Shown here in pieces: positions 23,999 through 31,424 of a stretch of DNA of 55,399 nt. Position 1 is the first letter of the stretch. Each line of letters opens with the position of its first letter. A program made the translations under genes and the position numbers. The DNA is from Candidatus Omnitrophota bacterium (GTDB taxonomy: Bacteria > Omnitrophota > Gorgyraeia > JAHIPI01), in NCBI GenBank assembly GCA_018894435.1, contig JAHIPI010000080.1, positions 1 through 55,399 of the forward strand, in the 5' to 3' direction. The notes beneath the pieces are model-generated. The model did no database searches, had not been told where the DNA came from, and saw only the letters and a list, made by a program, of their open reading frames with translations.

Positions 23999-24376
23999 TT
24001 ATCTGCCCTTTTTCGGTTGCTTTCCGACGCTCCTTTTCATTCCCTTTATCTGGCCTTTCATTTCTCTTGTCTCTTTTTGCGTCGCTTTTTGGACTTTCAC
24101 TCTTTCCTTCGCCAGCTCTTTATCTTTCTTCTGTAGTTCTTTCCGCGCGCGGACAGCGGCTCTTTTCGCTTTGCGTTCGGCTATCATCGCATTCTTTTCT
24201 TCTTCCGGCTTACCTATTGTGGCAAACCAGTCGCCAACACGGTGAAATATCGCTTCATCGCTCGCATGCTCATACGCAGTAGCACTCGCCCCCTTTTCCC
24301 CGCCCTCTGCAGCTAATACAGGTGAATAAGCCGCCAGCAGTGCCATCATAATCACAATCGCCGCTATTTTCCTCAT
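23999..24376 (-). CDS. Secreted Lys/Arg-rich helical protein (125 aa)
   Basis: Not recognised. A clear signal peptide ends near LAA at residue 23. After a short segment with HASDEAIFHRVGDWFATIGK, the rest (about 60-125) is a highly charged helix dominated by Lys, Glu, Arg and Ala, likely a coiled coil. The start has AGGGGGTAG upstream. A periplasmic location is inferred. Confidence 0.6.
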   Translation of the reverse strand: MRKIAAIVIMMALLAAYSPVLAAEGGEKGASATAYEHASDEAIFHRVGDWFATIGKPEEEKNAMIAERKAKRAAVRARKELQKKDKELAKERVKVQKATQKETREMKGQIKGMKRSVGKQPKKGR

Positions 24377-24448
24377 GGCTACCCCCTTTTTTAAGCTGTT
24401 TTATTCTCTGTCCTAACGATCGATCCGCCCGCTCTCTTTATTGATTTT

Positions 24449-24541
24449 GGTGACGTCCCGTTTGGGGACATCCCTGCCAATTCTAACCAGGTTAGAGCGG
24501 CAAGGCATCATTTATTTTACAGTGGAGTGTCCCAAAGTGAC
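24449..24541. repeat. Intergenic repeat cluster
   Basis: Contains, in order: a 22-bp unit GGTGACGTCCCGTTTGGGGA.. (24449-24470) that recurs with one change at 25341-25362; the palindrome TCTAACCAGGTTAGA (24482-24496); and GTGTCCCAAAGTGAC (24527-24541), identical to 21813-21827. There is no gene in this 175-bp gap. Confidence 0.75.
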
Positions 24542-24551
24542 ACGTCCCCTT

Positions 24552-25340
24552 TTATTCAAGATATTTTTCTGCGGGATAAATATTAAATCTGATCAGTTCA
24601 AAAGTACCATCCGGCTTTTCACGCAGATGCCAAAGCCGTGCGTTCCCGGGAGATTGCTTTCCCACCGATTTAAGCCCCATCAACATTTCAATAAGCCGTC
24701 CACCCGAAAGATAGTGCCCGACGATCAAAATAGAACTCTCGGACCGGCCGAAGCGTTCTATTAGCAAATCACGCGCCTTTTGAATGCGCAACATCCCATC
24801 CGCGTAATTTCCATCTGCATAAAAATATTTCATAGCGGGGTCTCTTAATCTTAAATACTTTTGATCCTTGGCATCCAACACGATCGATGCCCCATTTGCA
24901 AATGCAGCCGCCGACGGCTGGACGTTCCTGTTATCCTGATAACAGCATTCATCTAATTCGGGCCATATTTCGGCAGTCGCATTATTTTTTCGTAGATAAG
25001 GAAGTATGGTATTGATGGCGCGCTTCTGCGGGCTTACACAGATAACATCAAATTTATAGCCGTTTAAAGACTTCGTAAGATCTGATATCTGCGATTCACC
25101 TTCTTTTGAAAAAGTCTCTTGAGCCTTTTTGGTATATTGGCCTGTAGCGTTTGCGACCGTTTCGGCATGCCTTACAAAATATAAATCAAGCCCCTTTGCT
25201 TCCCCGCAAAAAATTATGCCGCAAAGTAAGAGGCCCAGCGCGGCAAATATTACCGGAGTACTGCCCGGCCTGCCGATTCTTTTTCTAAAATTTCTCACAT
25301 ATCCCAAATCGCCCTCCCTTTTATATGCCGAATTTCTCAT
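24552..25340 (-). CDS. Membrane-anchored or exported histidine phosphatase
   Basis: Phosphoglycerate-mutase-like histidine phosphatase. The phosphohistidine motif is LYFVRHAETVAN and the second His is in VGHYLSGG. A hydrophobic segment (about 31-46, GLLLCGIIFCG) acts as a signal or anchor, putting the enzyme outside the inner membrane. The first 14 codons touch a dispersed repeat; a GTG at 25298 behind GGGAGG (14-bp spacing) is an alternative start. Substrate unknown. Confidence 0.75.
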   Translation of the reverse strand: MRNSAYKREGDLGYVRNFRKRIGRPGSTPVIFAALGLLLCGIIFCGEAKGLDLYFVRHAETVANATGQYTKKAQETFSKEGESQISDLTKSLNGYKFDVICVSPQKRAINTILPYLRKNNATAEIWPELDECCYQDNRNVQPSAAAFANGASIVLDAKDQKYLRLRDPAMKYFYADGNYADGMLRIQKARDLLIERFGRSESSILIVGHYLSGGRLIEMLMGLKSVGKQSPGNARLWHLREKPDGTFELIRFNIYPAEKYLE

Positions 25341-25362
25341 GGTGACGTTCCGTTTGGGGACA
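25341..25362. repeat. 22-bp repeat unit, second copy
   Basis: Same unit as 24449-24470 with one mismatch; it ends directly before the histidine phosphatase start codon. The remaining bases to 25474 hold only further repeat-like fragments (AAAGTGACCCG, GTCCCCTTTTG). Confidence 0.7.
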
Positions 25363-25474
25363 AATGGAAATCGACCGCTTGTAACTCACTGTCTATAAAG
25401 CTGTTATATCAAAGTGACCCGCCCCCTTCGTCCCCTTTTGTCATAATGTCCCGTCTACTTCAAAATCATTTCCC

Positions 25475-25721
25475 CGTCGACACGGAACACTCGACTCAAA
25501 ACTATAGCGGAGGATTTGGTTCACGTCCATCCGCGCCTCAGCAAAACTTAGGAGTGCAGGCCGAGGGAAGCCGGAACTGACCGAAGAATTACTCCTCCGA
25601 AAGCAGCACCCGTAAGGGTGCTGCGTGGCCCACGAGGGAATTCCGGAGGGCTCCCCGGCCGAACGACTTTAGTTTTGCCCAAATCCGGAGCGTGTTTTGA
25701 GGCGAGTGTTCCGTGTCGACG
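25475..25721. repeat. Long hairpin element 3, beside the recO stop codon
   Basis: A 247-bp inverted repeat. The outer 28 bp match with one difference (CGTCGACACGGAACACTCG, then CTCAAAAC). Further in, GCAAAAC and a GGCCG...GCC block are shared by both arms with spacing changes. Near the centre is a perfect 9-bp hairpin GCAGCACCC-GTAA-GGGTGCTGC (25603-25624). The element ends 3 bp from the TAA of recO. It has the same plan as elements 1 and 2 (CTCG block, A-rich block, ACGC block, AAAA block), with only weak base identity. Confidence 0.8.
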
Positions 25722-25724
25722 TTG

Positions 25725-26483
25725 TTATGACGTAATCGCCTTCAAAAACTCCAGCGACTTCAGCTGCGTATCTAATTGATACTCGAGGAAGCGCTTCATG
25801 AGGCCTTCGAGCTCCTCGCCTACGTCTTTCGAAACCTTTATATTCTCGGCCTTTTCGTATGTGGCGCGCTCGATGTGATCTATAAAATTGACGGTGCCGG
25901 CAAGGATGTGGCGGCACGTTGAGTCCTTTGCCGTGCAGTTCTTGCATAGGAGGCCGCCGAATTTATAGCTGAACCTGAGTGCGCCGTTCTTCGAATCTAC
26001 CGCCCCGCCGCATGCCACGCAGGCATCGAGCCGCGGCATGACTCCGGAAAGTAAAAGCAGTTTTATCTCAAGTATGCGCGCAATGCGCTTTGGCGATGCG
26101 TCGGTCTTTAAGAGGTTTAGGCTGTTTAATAGAAGATCGAATATCTCAGCACCCTGGCCGCTATTTTCGGTGAGGGCATCGACAAGTTCTACGAAATAAT
26201 ACGCGTAGCCGGTCTTTACTATGTCTTTGCGGATGTCTTCGAAGAAGTCCGTGAGGTCGCATTGGGAGGCAATGTGGATATCGGATTTCTTGGATTCGTA
26301 GAATACTATGCGGTTTTGCGTGAACGGCTGGACCTGGTAGCCCAACGGCCCCCTTGGCCCCCTTATCCCCTTTAAGAGCCCTTTTATCTTGCCGAAATCG
26401 CGCGTAAAAAACGTGACCAAAAGGCTTGTTTCGCGGATATCCCGCTTCCTTAGTATTATGGCATCGGTGGTGTGTATTGGCAT
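25725..26483 (-). CDS. recO: DNA repair protein RecO
   Basis: RecF-pathway mediator that helps load RecA on SSB-coated DNA. The N-terminal OB fold starts TDAIILRKRDIRETSLLVTFFTRDFG, the usual RecO opening. A zinc site is formed by CVACGG and CKNC in the C-terminal domain. Length 252 is normal. It lies 12 bp from the DUF502 gene. Its stop is 3 bp from hairpin element 3. Confidence 0.93.
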   Translation of the reverse strand: MPIHTTDAIILRKRDIRETSLLVTFFTRDFGKIKGLLKGIRGPRGPLGYQVQPFTQNRIVFYESKKSDIHIASQCDLTDFFEDIRKDIVKTGYAYYFVELVDALTENSGQGAEIFDLLLNSLNLLKTDASPKRIARILEIKLLLLSGVMPRLDACVACGGAVDSKNGALRFSYKFGGLLCKNCTAKDSTCRHILAGTVNFIDHIERATYEKAENIKVSKDVGEELEGLMKRFLEYQLDTQLKSLEFLKAITS

Positions 26484-26495
26484 GTCAGGTTCATC

Positions 26496-27128
26496 TCAAT
26501 CGTCAGATAATCCTACTGTATCAGGCGTGACGGCGCCGCCCGATATCGCAAGTTTCATGGCATCTTCGAGACTCATCTTGAGGAGTATCACTTCCTCTTC
26601 GGGGAAAATATAGAAGAATCCCGTGGCCGGGTTGGGTACGCTCGGTATATATACGTTTACAAGCTTTTTGCCGGTCTTCTCTTCTATCTCGGCTATACTT
26701 TCGGATGTCAGGAAGCCTATCGAGTACATCCCTTTTCGCGGGAATTCCACCAAAACAACCCCTCGGAACGCCTTCGTCTTATCGCCCAGAAACGCCCTGC
26801 TTATCTGTTTCAGCGTGACGTAGATCCTTCCGATCATCGGTATCTTGAAGAACATTCTTTCGCCGCTGGAAAACAGCTTTCGCAGGAATATTATCCTTGT
26901 CGCCATGCCGATCGCGATTACTATCAATATCAAAAGCACAAAGATGGTGATAGCCACGCCGTATTCAAGGTAGGGGTTTACGAGGTATGGAGTAAACAGT
27001 TTTGTAAGCGGCATCAGAAGCCCCCTGTTTATCCACTTGTAAAGGACATCAAAGACCCAGAGCGTAATGAAGATCGGCAATATTACGGCTATGCCGGTAA
27101 TAAAATTGTCTCTCAGTTTCTTCCACAT
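26496..27128 (-). CDS. DUF502 family membrane protein
   Basis: Begins WKKLRDNFITGIAVILPIFITLWV, the characteristic DUF502 start; two membrane helices (about 8-30 and 50-75) are followed by a cytoplasmic-type domain with GVVLVEFPRKGMYSIGFLT and VYIPSVPNPATGF. All are family hallmarks. Function is unknown in bacteria. The ATG at 27128 has GGAGAG upstream; 23 earlier codons overlap the dgkA gene and are rejected. Confidence 0.88.
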   Translation of the reverse strand: MWKKLRDNFITGIAVILPIFITLWVFDVLYKWINRGLLMPLTKLFTPYLVNPYLEYGVAITIFVLLILIVIAIGMATRIIFLRKLFSSGERMFFKIPMIGRIYVTLKQISRAFLGDKTKAFRGVVLVEFPRKGMYSIGFLTSESIAEIEEKTGKKLVNVYIPSVPNPATGFFYIFPEEEVILLKMSLEDAMKLAISGGAVTPDTVGLSDD

Positions 27129-27150
27129 CTTTTCTCTCCGCGTTTGATTG

Positions 27151-27849
27151 TTATTTGAGTAGTTGAAATACGATCGTCGTAGCCAATATGCCCACAAGCG
27201 CCCCCGCGACGACTTCCCACGCAGTATGTATAGATTCTGTTATGCGGCTTCTTGCCACAAAAAACGCCAGTATAAAAGCCATTACGATCACCAGATTATT
27301 GGTGCTTGAAAACGCTATGGCAGTCCATATCGCGAATGCCAAAGCGGCGTGGCCGCTCGGCATGCCGCCGCGAAGGGGTGTGCCCCTATGAAAAAAGACC
27401 TTTCCGGCCACGACAAGGCTTAAGACGATAATAAATGCTATAAAAGATATATGCCAGGGAGACTGTTTTATCTTGAATATGGCGCTTTCGAAAGGAATAT
27501 TGAGGTAGTACGAAAATACTATATAAAAGACTACAAACGCCGCTATCGCCGATATCAAAACCGCCGCCGCGCTTATGTCTTTTATGACGCGGGCCACAGG
27601 ATTTATCGTATTTGTCGTCAGGTCCACGGCGTGCTCTACGGCGGTATTGACGATCTCCGTCACGAGGACAAAGGCGATGGCCAAAAGCACGATCAGAAGT
27701 TCCACTTTCGAAACATTAAGATATATCGCGACCAGCGTTATGAGGACCGAAAAGAGAAAATGGATGCGCATGTTGCGCTGAGTCTTCAATACATATATAA
27801 GGCCTTCTATCGCGTGGTTAAAGGAATCTACTATCTTCGGGTTCGCCAT
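27151..27849 (-). CDS. Diacylglycerol/undecaprenol kinase fused to PAP2 phosphatase
   Basis: Residues 1-115 are a DgkA-type membrane kinase: three helices, with the active-site stretch EIVNTAVEHAVDL. Residues 116-232 are a PAP2 phosphatase: KVFFHRGTPLRGGMPSGH and SRITESIHTAWEVV carry the phosphatase His residues. One protein thus could add and remove phosphate on a lipid such as undecaprenol or diacylglycerol. It overlaps ybeY by 19 bp and belongs to the phoH-pgpH-ybeY run. Confidence 0.88.
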   Translation of the reverse strand: MANPKIVDSFNHAIEGLIYVLKTQRNMRIHFLFSVLITLVAIYLNVSKVELLIVLLAIAFVLVTEIVNTAVEHAVDLTTNTINPVARVIKDISAAAVLISAIAAFVVFYIVFSYYLNIPFESAIFKIKQSPWHISFIAFIIVLSLVVAGKVFFHRGTPLRGGMPSGHAALAFAIWTAIAFSSTNNLVIVMAFILAFFVARSRITESIHTAWEVVAGALVGILATTIVFQLLK

Positions 27850-28253
27850 AAGGTCAAATATTCCTTCTCTTTTTTGCGCATCACCTTTCGCTCAGGCGGC
27901 GCTTCGTCATCATAGCCCAAAATATGAAGCACGCCGTGAATAATATAAAGTTCTATCTCATCTTTAAATGACGTCCCGAAGGCCTTTGCCTGCGCCCGGG
28001 CCCTATCAACGGAGATAACGATATCGCCTAATATACCTTCTTCGCCGAGTGAGAAAGATAATACGTCGGTCGGCCTGTCCTTTTGCCTGTATTTTTTATT
28101 GAGCGGCCTTATTTCGGAATCGGTGGCAAAGACGATTGATAACTCTCCCGCACGCACGCCGGATTTCCGCAAAATAGAAACAACTACTTTTTCCAGTTTT
28201 TTCGCGTTTAAAAAACGGCATCTGGATATATTTGAAACTCTCAGGTGTATCAC
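27831..28253 (-). CDS. ybeY: Endoribonuclease YbeY
   Basis: Metal-dependent RNase needed for 16S rRNA 3'-end maturation and ribosome quality control. The zinc motif reads HGVLHILGYDD, where most proteins have HGxLHLxGYDH: the third His is replaced by Asp. The rest (FATDSEIRPLNKKYRQKDRPTDVLSF) is typical. Translation starts with GTG, overlapping the pgpH stop (TAGTG). It sits between pgpH and dgkA, a widely conserved order. Confidence 0.93.
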   Translation of the reverse strand: MIHLRVSNISRCRFLNAKKLEKVVVSILRKSGVRAGELSIVFATDSEIRPLNKKYRQKDRPTDVLSFSLGEEGILGDIVISVDRARAQAKAFGTSFKDEIELYIIHGVLHILGYDDEAPPERKVMRKKEKEYLTLWRTRR

Positions 28254-30463
28254 TATTTTGTATTCTTGCTCTTAGTTTTGGCTTTGCCGTTTTCCGGATA
28301 CTCCACGCGCGTGTGGAATATGCCGGTAAGTATCCGCACAAATGACTCGGCTATCTTATGCATATCTTTAAGGGTCAGGTCGCATTCGTCAAGCTGGCTG
28401 TCTATAAATTTATTGTTTATCACCTTCTGGACAAGGCTCTTTATTCTTGCGGGCGTGGGGTCATCGAGCGCCCGGCTTGCCGCCTCAACGGAATCGGCCA
28501 AAAGGACGATTGCGGCCTCTTTTGTCTGCGGCTTGGGGCCGCTATACCGGAAGCCATCTTCCCGCAGCGTCTCTTCGTTTTCCAGCTTTTCGAGCGCGCG
28601 CTGGTAAAAATAGTAAATGAGCCCGGTCCCGTGATGCTGGGATATAAAATCTATCAGGGTCTTGTCCAGTTTGTATTTTTTCGCGATCTCTATACCGTCT
28701 TTGACATGGCTCGTTATAATGAGGGCGCTCATGGAAGGCGCCAGTTTTTCGTGATGGCTCTTATTCTCCGTCTCATTTTCACTGAAGTACTCGGCCTTCT
28801 CTATCTTCCCTATGTCGTGGTAATATGCGCCCACCCTTGCCAATAATGAATTCGCGCCTATCGACTCACTGGCGGCTTCGGCAAGGTTCCCGACTACAAG
28901 GCTGTGGTGATATGTGCCCGGCGCCTCAAGCACCATGCGCCTTAGAAGCGGGTGGTTTAAGTCGGACAATTCCAAAAGCGTTATATTGGTAGTAAGCCCG
29001 AAAAGCCATTCAAATACCGGAAGAAGCAGCATTACGATAGCCGCTGAGATGATGCCGCTCGCAAAGCCCCACATGCCCTCGCGTAAAAATACGCCCACTT
29101 CAAGCAGAGTTAAAAGCCCAAGCCCGCATATGACCAGAAACTGCCCAAGGCCTACGATAACTCCTGCCTTTAGGAGTTCCGAACGCTTGCGTATTCCTCT
29201 CACGAAATATATGCCTGTCATACTGCCTATCATTGATACGACCGTTATGTCAAATTTATTACCGGCTATGACACCCGTAATAACGCTGAGCAAAATAGCT
29301 ACCATAAAGGCGCAGCCCGTATCCAATAGCATCGTAAGCAGCATGGCGGCGGTTGCTACGGGCATTATATATAAAACCAACGGGGATATTACTATAACCT
29401 TGGCCAAAAATATATTTAAGAGGATCACCGTAAATATCAGGTAAATTTTTTTGCTTTTAAGAAAGGCCTTGCTGCGGTAGGAATCGAGATAAACGATCAA
29501 AATAATAACAAACAGTCCTAAAATTATCGCTACGCCGCCGGAATACGCCGCCTTAAAATGCCCCTTTTCCTTCTCGGCCAGCTGGCCGAGCTGTACTAAA
29601 TGCGCGGCATTGACCCTCTCGCCTTTTCCGATTATGAGCTCATTCTTTTTTACCAGTACCTGTGTATATACGGGAGGAATCTTTTCGAGTATTGCCTTGC
29701 GGCGCGTCTCGGTCCCGGCTTTGTCATAGGCAATGCCTGAGTCAAGCGGGCTTGCTATCACGCTCGCAAGCGCCTGCCGCAATTCCTCATCATTGATGCC
29801 GCTATTTACAAGCTCTTTTTCTATTACGGGCTTTATCAGGGCTTTTGTATATAACTCGGTACGCGGTACTTTTGCCTCCGCGCCCGTCTTTGGATTGAGA
29901 ACTGTTATCTCGGATTTCTTGTTTGATATGAGCTCTTCTATAATGTTGTCATCCGCGATGACTTTAGAAGATATCCCTTTGAACGCTTTTATGCCTATCT
30001 CCTCTAAGCGAGCGGGGTCTCCCCCAAGAAGAGCCAAAAGAAGGTTATTTTCAAGCGCCGTATTTGAGAGCTTCTTCAGCTTTTCTATCTTGGCGTTTTC
30101 ATCGTCGCCTGCAAGCTTTTTAGCCGAATCCAGGTCCTTAAAAAACGCCAGGAGGACTTTTTCTTTTTCGGCCCAATATTCCGGCTTCATAGTATAGACG
30201 GGCAGGAAATTAGTTAGCGCCTTCTCTTTTAATTCGTTCGTCTTGGCTTCGTCAATGTTTCCGGGGTAAGTAAAGTTATAGGGCGCGTAAACATCATTGA
30301 CAGATATATCGCCTTCCGCCAGCTTTATCTTATAGGACGGCTCGCCGATAAAAAAGATGGCAGTTATGAGCGCTAATAAAATCAGAAAGATCAGGACATT
30401 CGCGGGGCTTGCCATACGCATATTTTTGTATAACGCCTTCCCGCTATCGGATATTCTTTTCAT
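28253..30463 (-). CDS. 7TM-HD family phosphohydrolase (PgpH-like)
   Basis: A 736-residue protein. One N-terminal membrane helix, a large extracytoplasmic 7TMR-HDED domain (about 50-300), seven membrane helices (about 310-500), then an HD domain with TYHHSLVVGNLAEAA and AYYHDIGK. PgpH in Listeria degrades cyclic di-AMP; this gene is the same architecture, and the phoH/ybeY neighbours match. The C-terminus is a Lys-rich tail. c-di-AMP as substrate is inferred from the family. Confidence 0.9.
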   Translation of the reverse strand: MKRISDSGKALYKNMRMASPANVLIFLILLALITAIFFIGEPSYKIKLAEGDISVNDVYAPYNFTYPGNIDEAKTNELKEKALTNFLPVYTMKPEYWAEKEKVLLAFFKDLDSAKKLAGDDENAKIEKLKKLSNTALENNLLLALLGGDPARLEEIGIKAFKGISSKVIADDNIIEELISNKKSEITVLNPKTGAEAKVPRTELYTKALIKPVIEKELVNSGINDEELRQALASVIASPLDSGIAYDKAGTETRRKAILEKIPPVYTQVLVKKNELIIGKGERVNAAHLVQLGQLAEKEKGHFKAAYSGGVAIILGLFVIILIVYLDSYRSKAFLKSKKIYLIFTVILLNIFLAKVIVISPLVLYIMPVATAAMLLTMLLDTGCAFMVAILLSVITGVIAGNKFDITVVSMIGSMTGIYFVRGIRKRSELLKAGVIVGLGQFLVICGLGLLTLLEVGVFLREGMWGFASGIISAAIVMLLLPVFEWLFGLTTNITLLELSDLNHPLLRRMVLEAPGTYHHSLVVGNLAEAASESIGANSLLARVGAYYHDIGKIEKAEYFSENETENKSHHEKLAPSMSALIITSHVKDGIEIAKKYKLDKTLIDFISQHHGTGLIYYFYQRALEKLENEETLREDGFRYSGPKPQTKEAAIVLLADSVEAASRALDDPTPARIKSLVQKVINNKFIDSQLDECDLTLKDMHKIAESFVRILTGIFHTRVEYPENGKAKTKSKNTK

Positions 30464-30464
30464 A

Positions 30465-31424
30465 TTAACCCTTTCCGCTATCCGCTCGCTCGTACGCCTT
30501 TATGATCTCTTGCACAAGTTCGTGCCTGACGACATCTTCTCCGGACAGGAACACAAATCTTATGCCCTCTATGTCCTTAAGTATATTTATAACCTGTTTC
30601 AGGCCGGATTCCTTGTGGCTTGGCAGGTCGCTCTGCGTTATGTCGCCCGTTATGACCGTCTTGGAATCAAAACCGAGCCTTGTCAAAAACATCTTCATCT
30701 GTTCGGACGTGGAATTTTGCGCTTCGTCAAGTATTATAAAAGAATTATTCAGCGTCCTGCCCCTCATATACGCGAGGGGCACGACCTCTATTATGCCCCT
30801 TTCCGTATAATCGCGTATCTTGTCCGCCTCGACCATATCGTAAAGGGCGTCATATAGCGGCCTGAGATAAGGCGTCACTTTCTCGTATAGATCGCCGGGT
30901 AGAAACCCAAGGCTCTCTCCCGCCTCTACCGCGGGCCGCGCCAGAATAATTCTACTGACGAGCTGCTTTTTAAGCGCGTTCACCGCCATTGCCATGGCCA
31001 GGTATGTCTTGCCTGTGCCCGCCGGTCCTACGCCAAAGACAATATCATTGCGCTTTATCGCCTCTACATACTCCTTCTGCCCTTTGCTTCGGGGAAAGAC
31101 AAATTGGCGTTTCGCCGAGACTTCTATCTTATCAAGATATATGCTATGGACGTCTTCTTCTTTATTCTCTTTTATCGCGTGGATAGCGTAAAGGACTTCG
31201 TGCTTTTTTATCTGGCCGCCTTCGCGTATCGTTATCAAAAGTTCATTGAGAAGCCGCGTGGCGCTATCTACCTCTTTTTTTGGCCCTTCAATTGCGATAC
31301 TCAGGCCCCTTGCGTACAAAGTAACGCCTATCCCTTTTTCTATAAGCTTAAGGTTCTGGTCATGAGGGCCAAATAAAAGTTTCGCCTCACTGTCATTCTT
31401 TAGGGTTAGGTCCTGTTTTACCAT
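30465..31424 (-). CDS. PhoH-like ATPase (YbeZ type)
   Basis: A 319-residue RNA-associated ATPase. Walker A is GPAGTGKT and Walker B is FIILDEAQN. An N-terminal KH-like segment (about 10-80) precedes the P-loop domain. The partnership with YbeY is known in other bacteria. The chosen ATG overlaps the aspS end by 32 bp. The gene starts the phoH-pgpH-ybeY-dgkA-DUF502-recO run. Confidence 0.92.
   Translation of the reverse strand: MVKQDLTLKNDSEAKLLFGPHDQNLKLIEKGIGVTLYARGLSIAIEGPKKEVDSATRLLNELLITIREGGQIKKHEVLYAIHAIKENKEEDVHSIYLDKIEVSAKRQFVFPRSKGQKEYVEAIKRNDIVFGVGPAGTGKTYLAMAMAVNALKKQLVSRIILARPAVEAGESLGFLPGDLYEKVTPYLRPLYDALYDMVEADKIRDYTERGIIEVVPLAYMRGRTLNNSFIILDEAQNSTSEQMKMFLTRLGFDSKTVITGDITQSDLPSHKESGLKQVINILKDIEGIRFVFLSGEDVVRHELVQEIIKAYERADSGKG

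Noticed and set aside
20960-25470. CRISPR array
   Set aside because: Repeats are of several families, irregularly spaced, palindromic and without spacers of constant length.
25669-25947. Minus-strand frame overlapping the 3' end of recO and running into element 3
   Set aside because: It is an out-of-frame shadow of recO; the RecO frame is intact with normal length and zinc motif.
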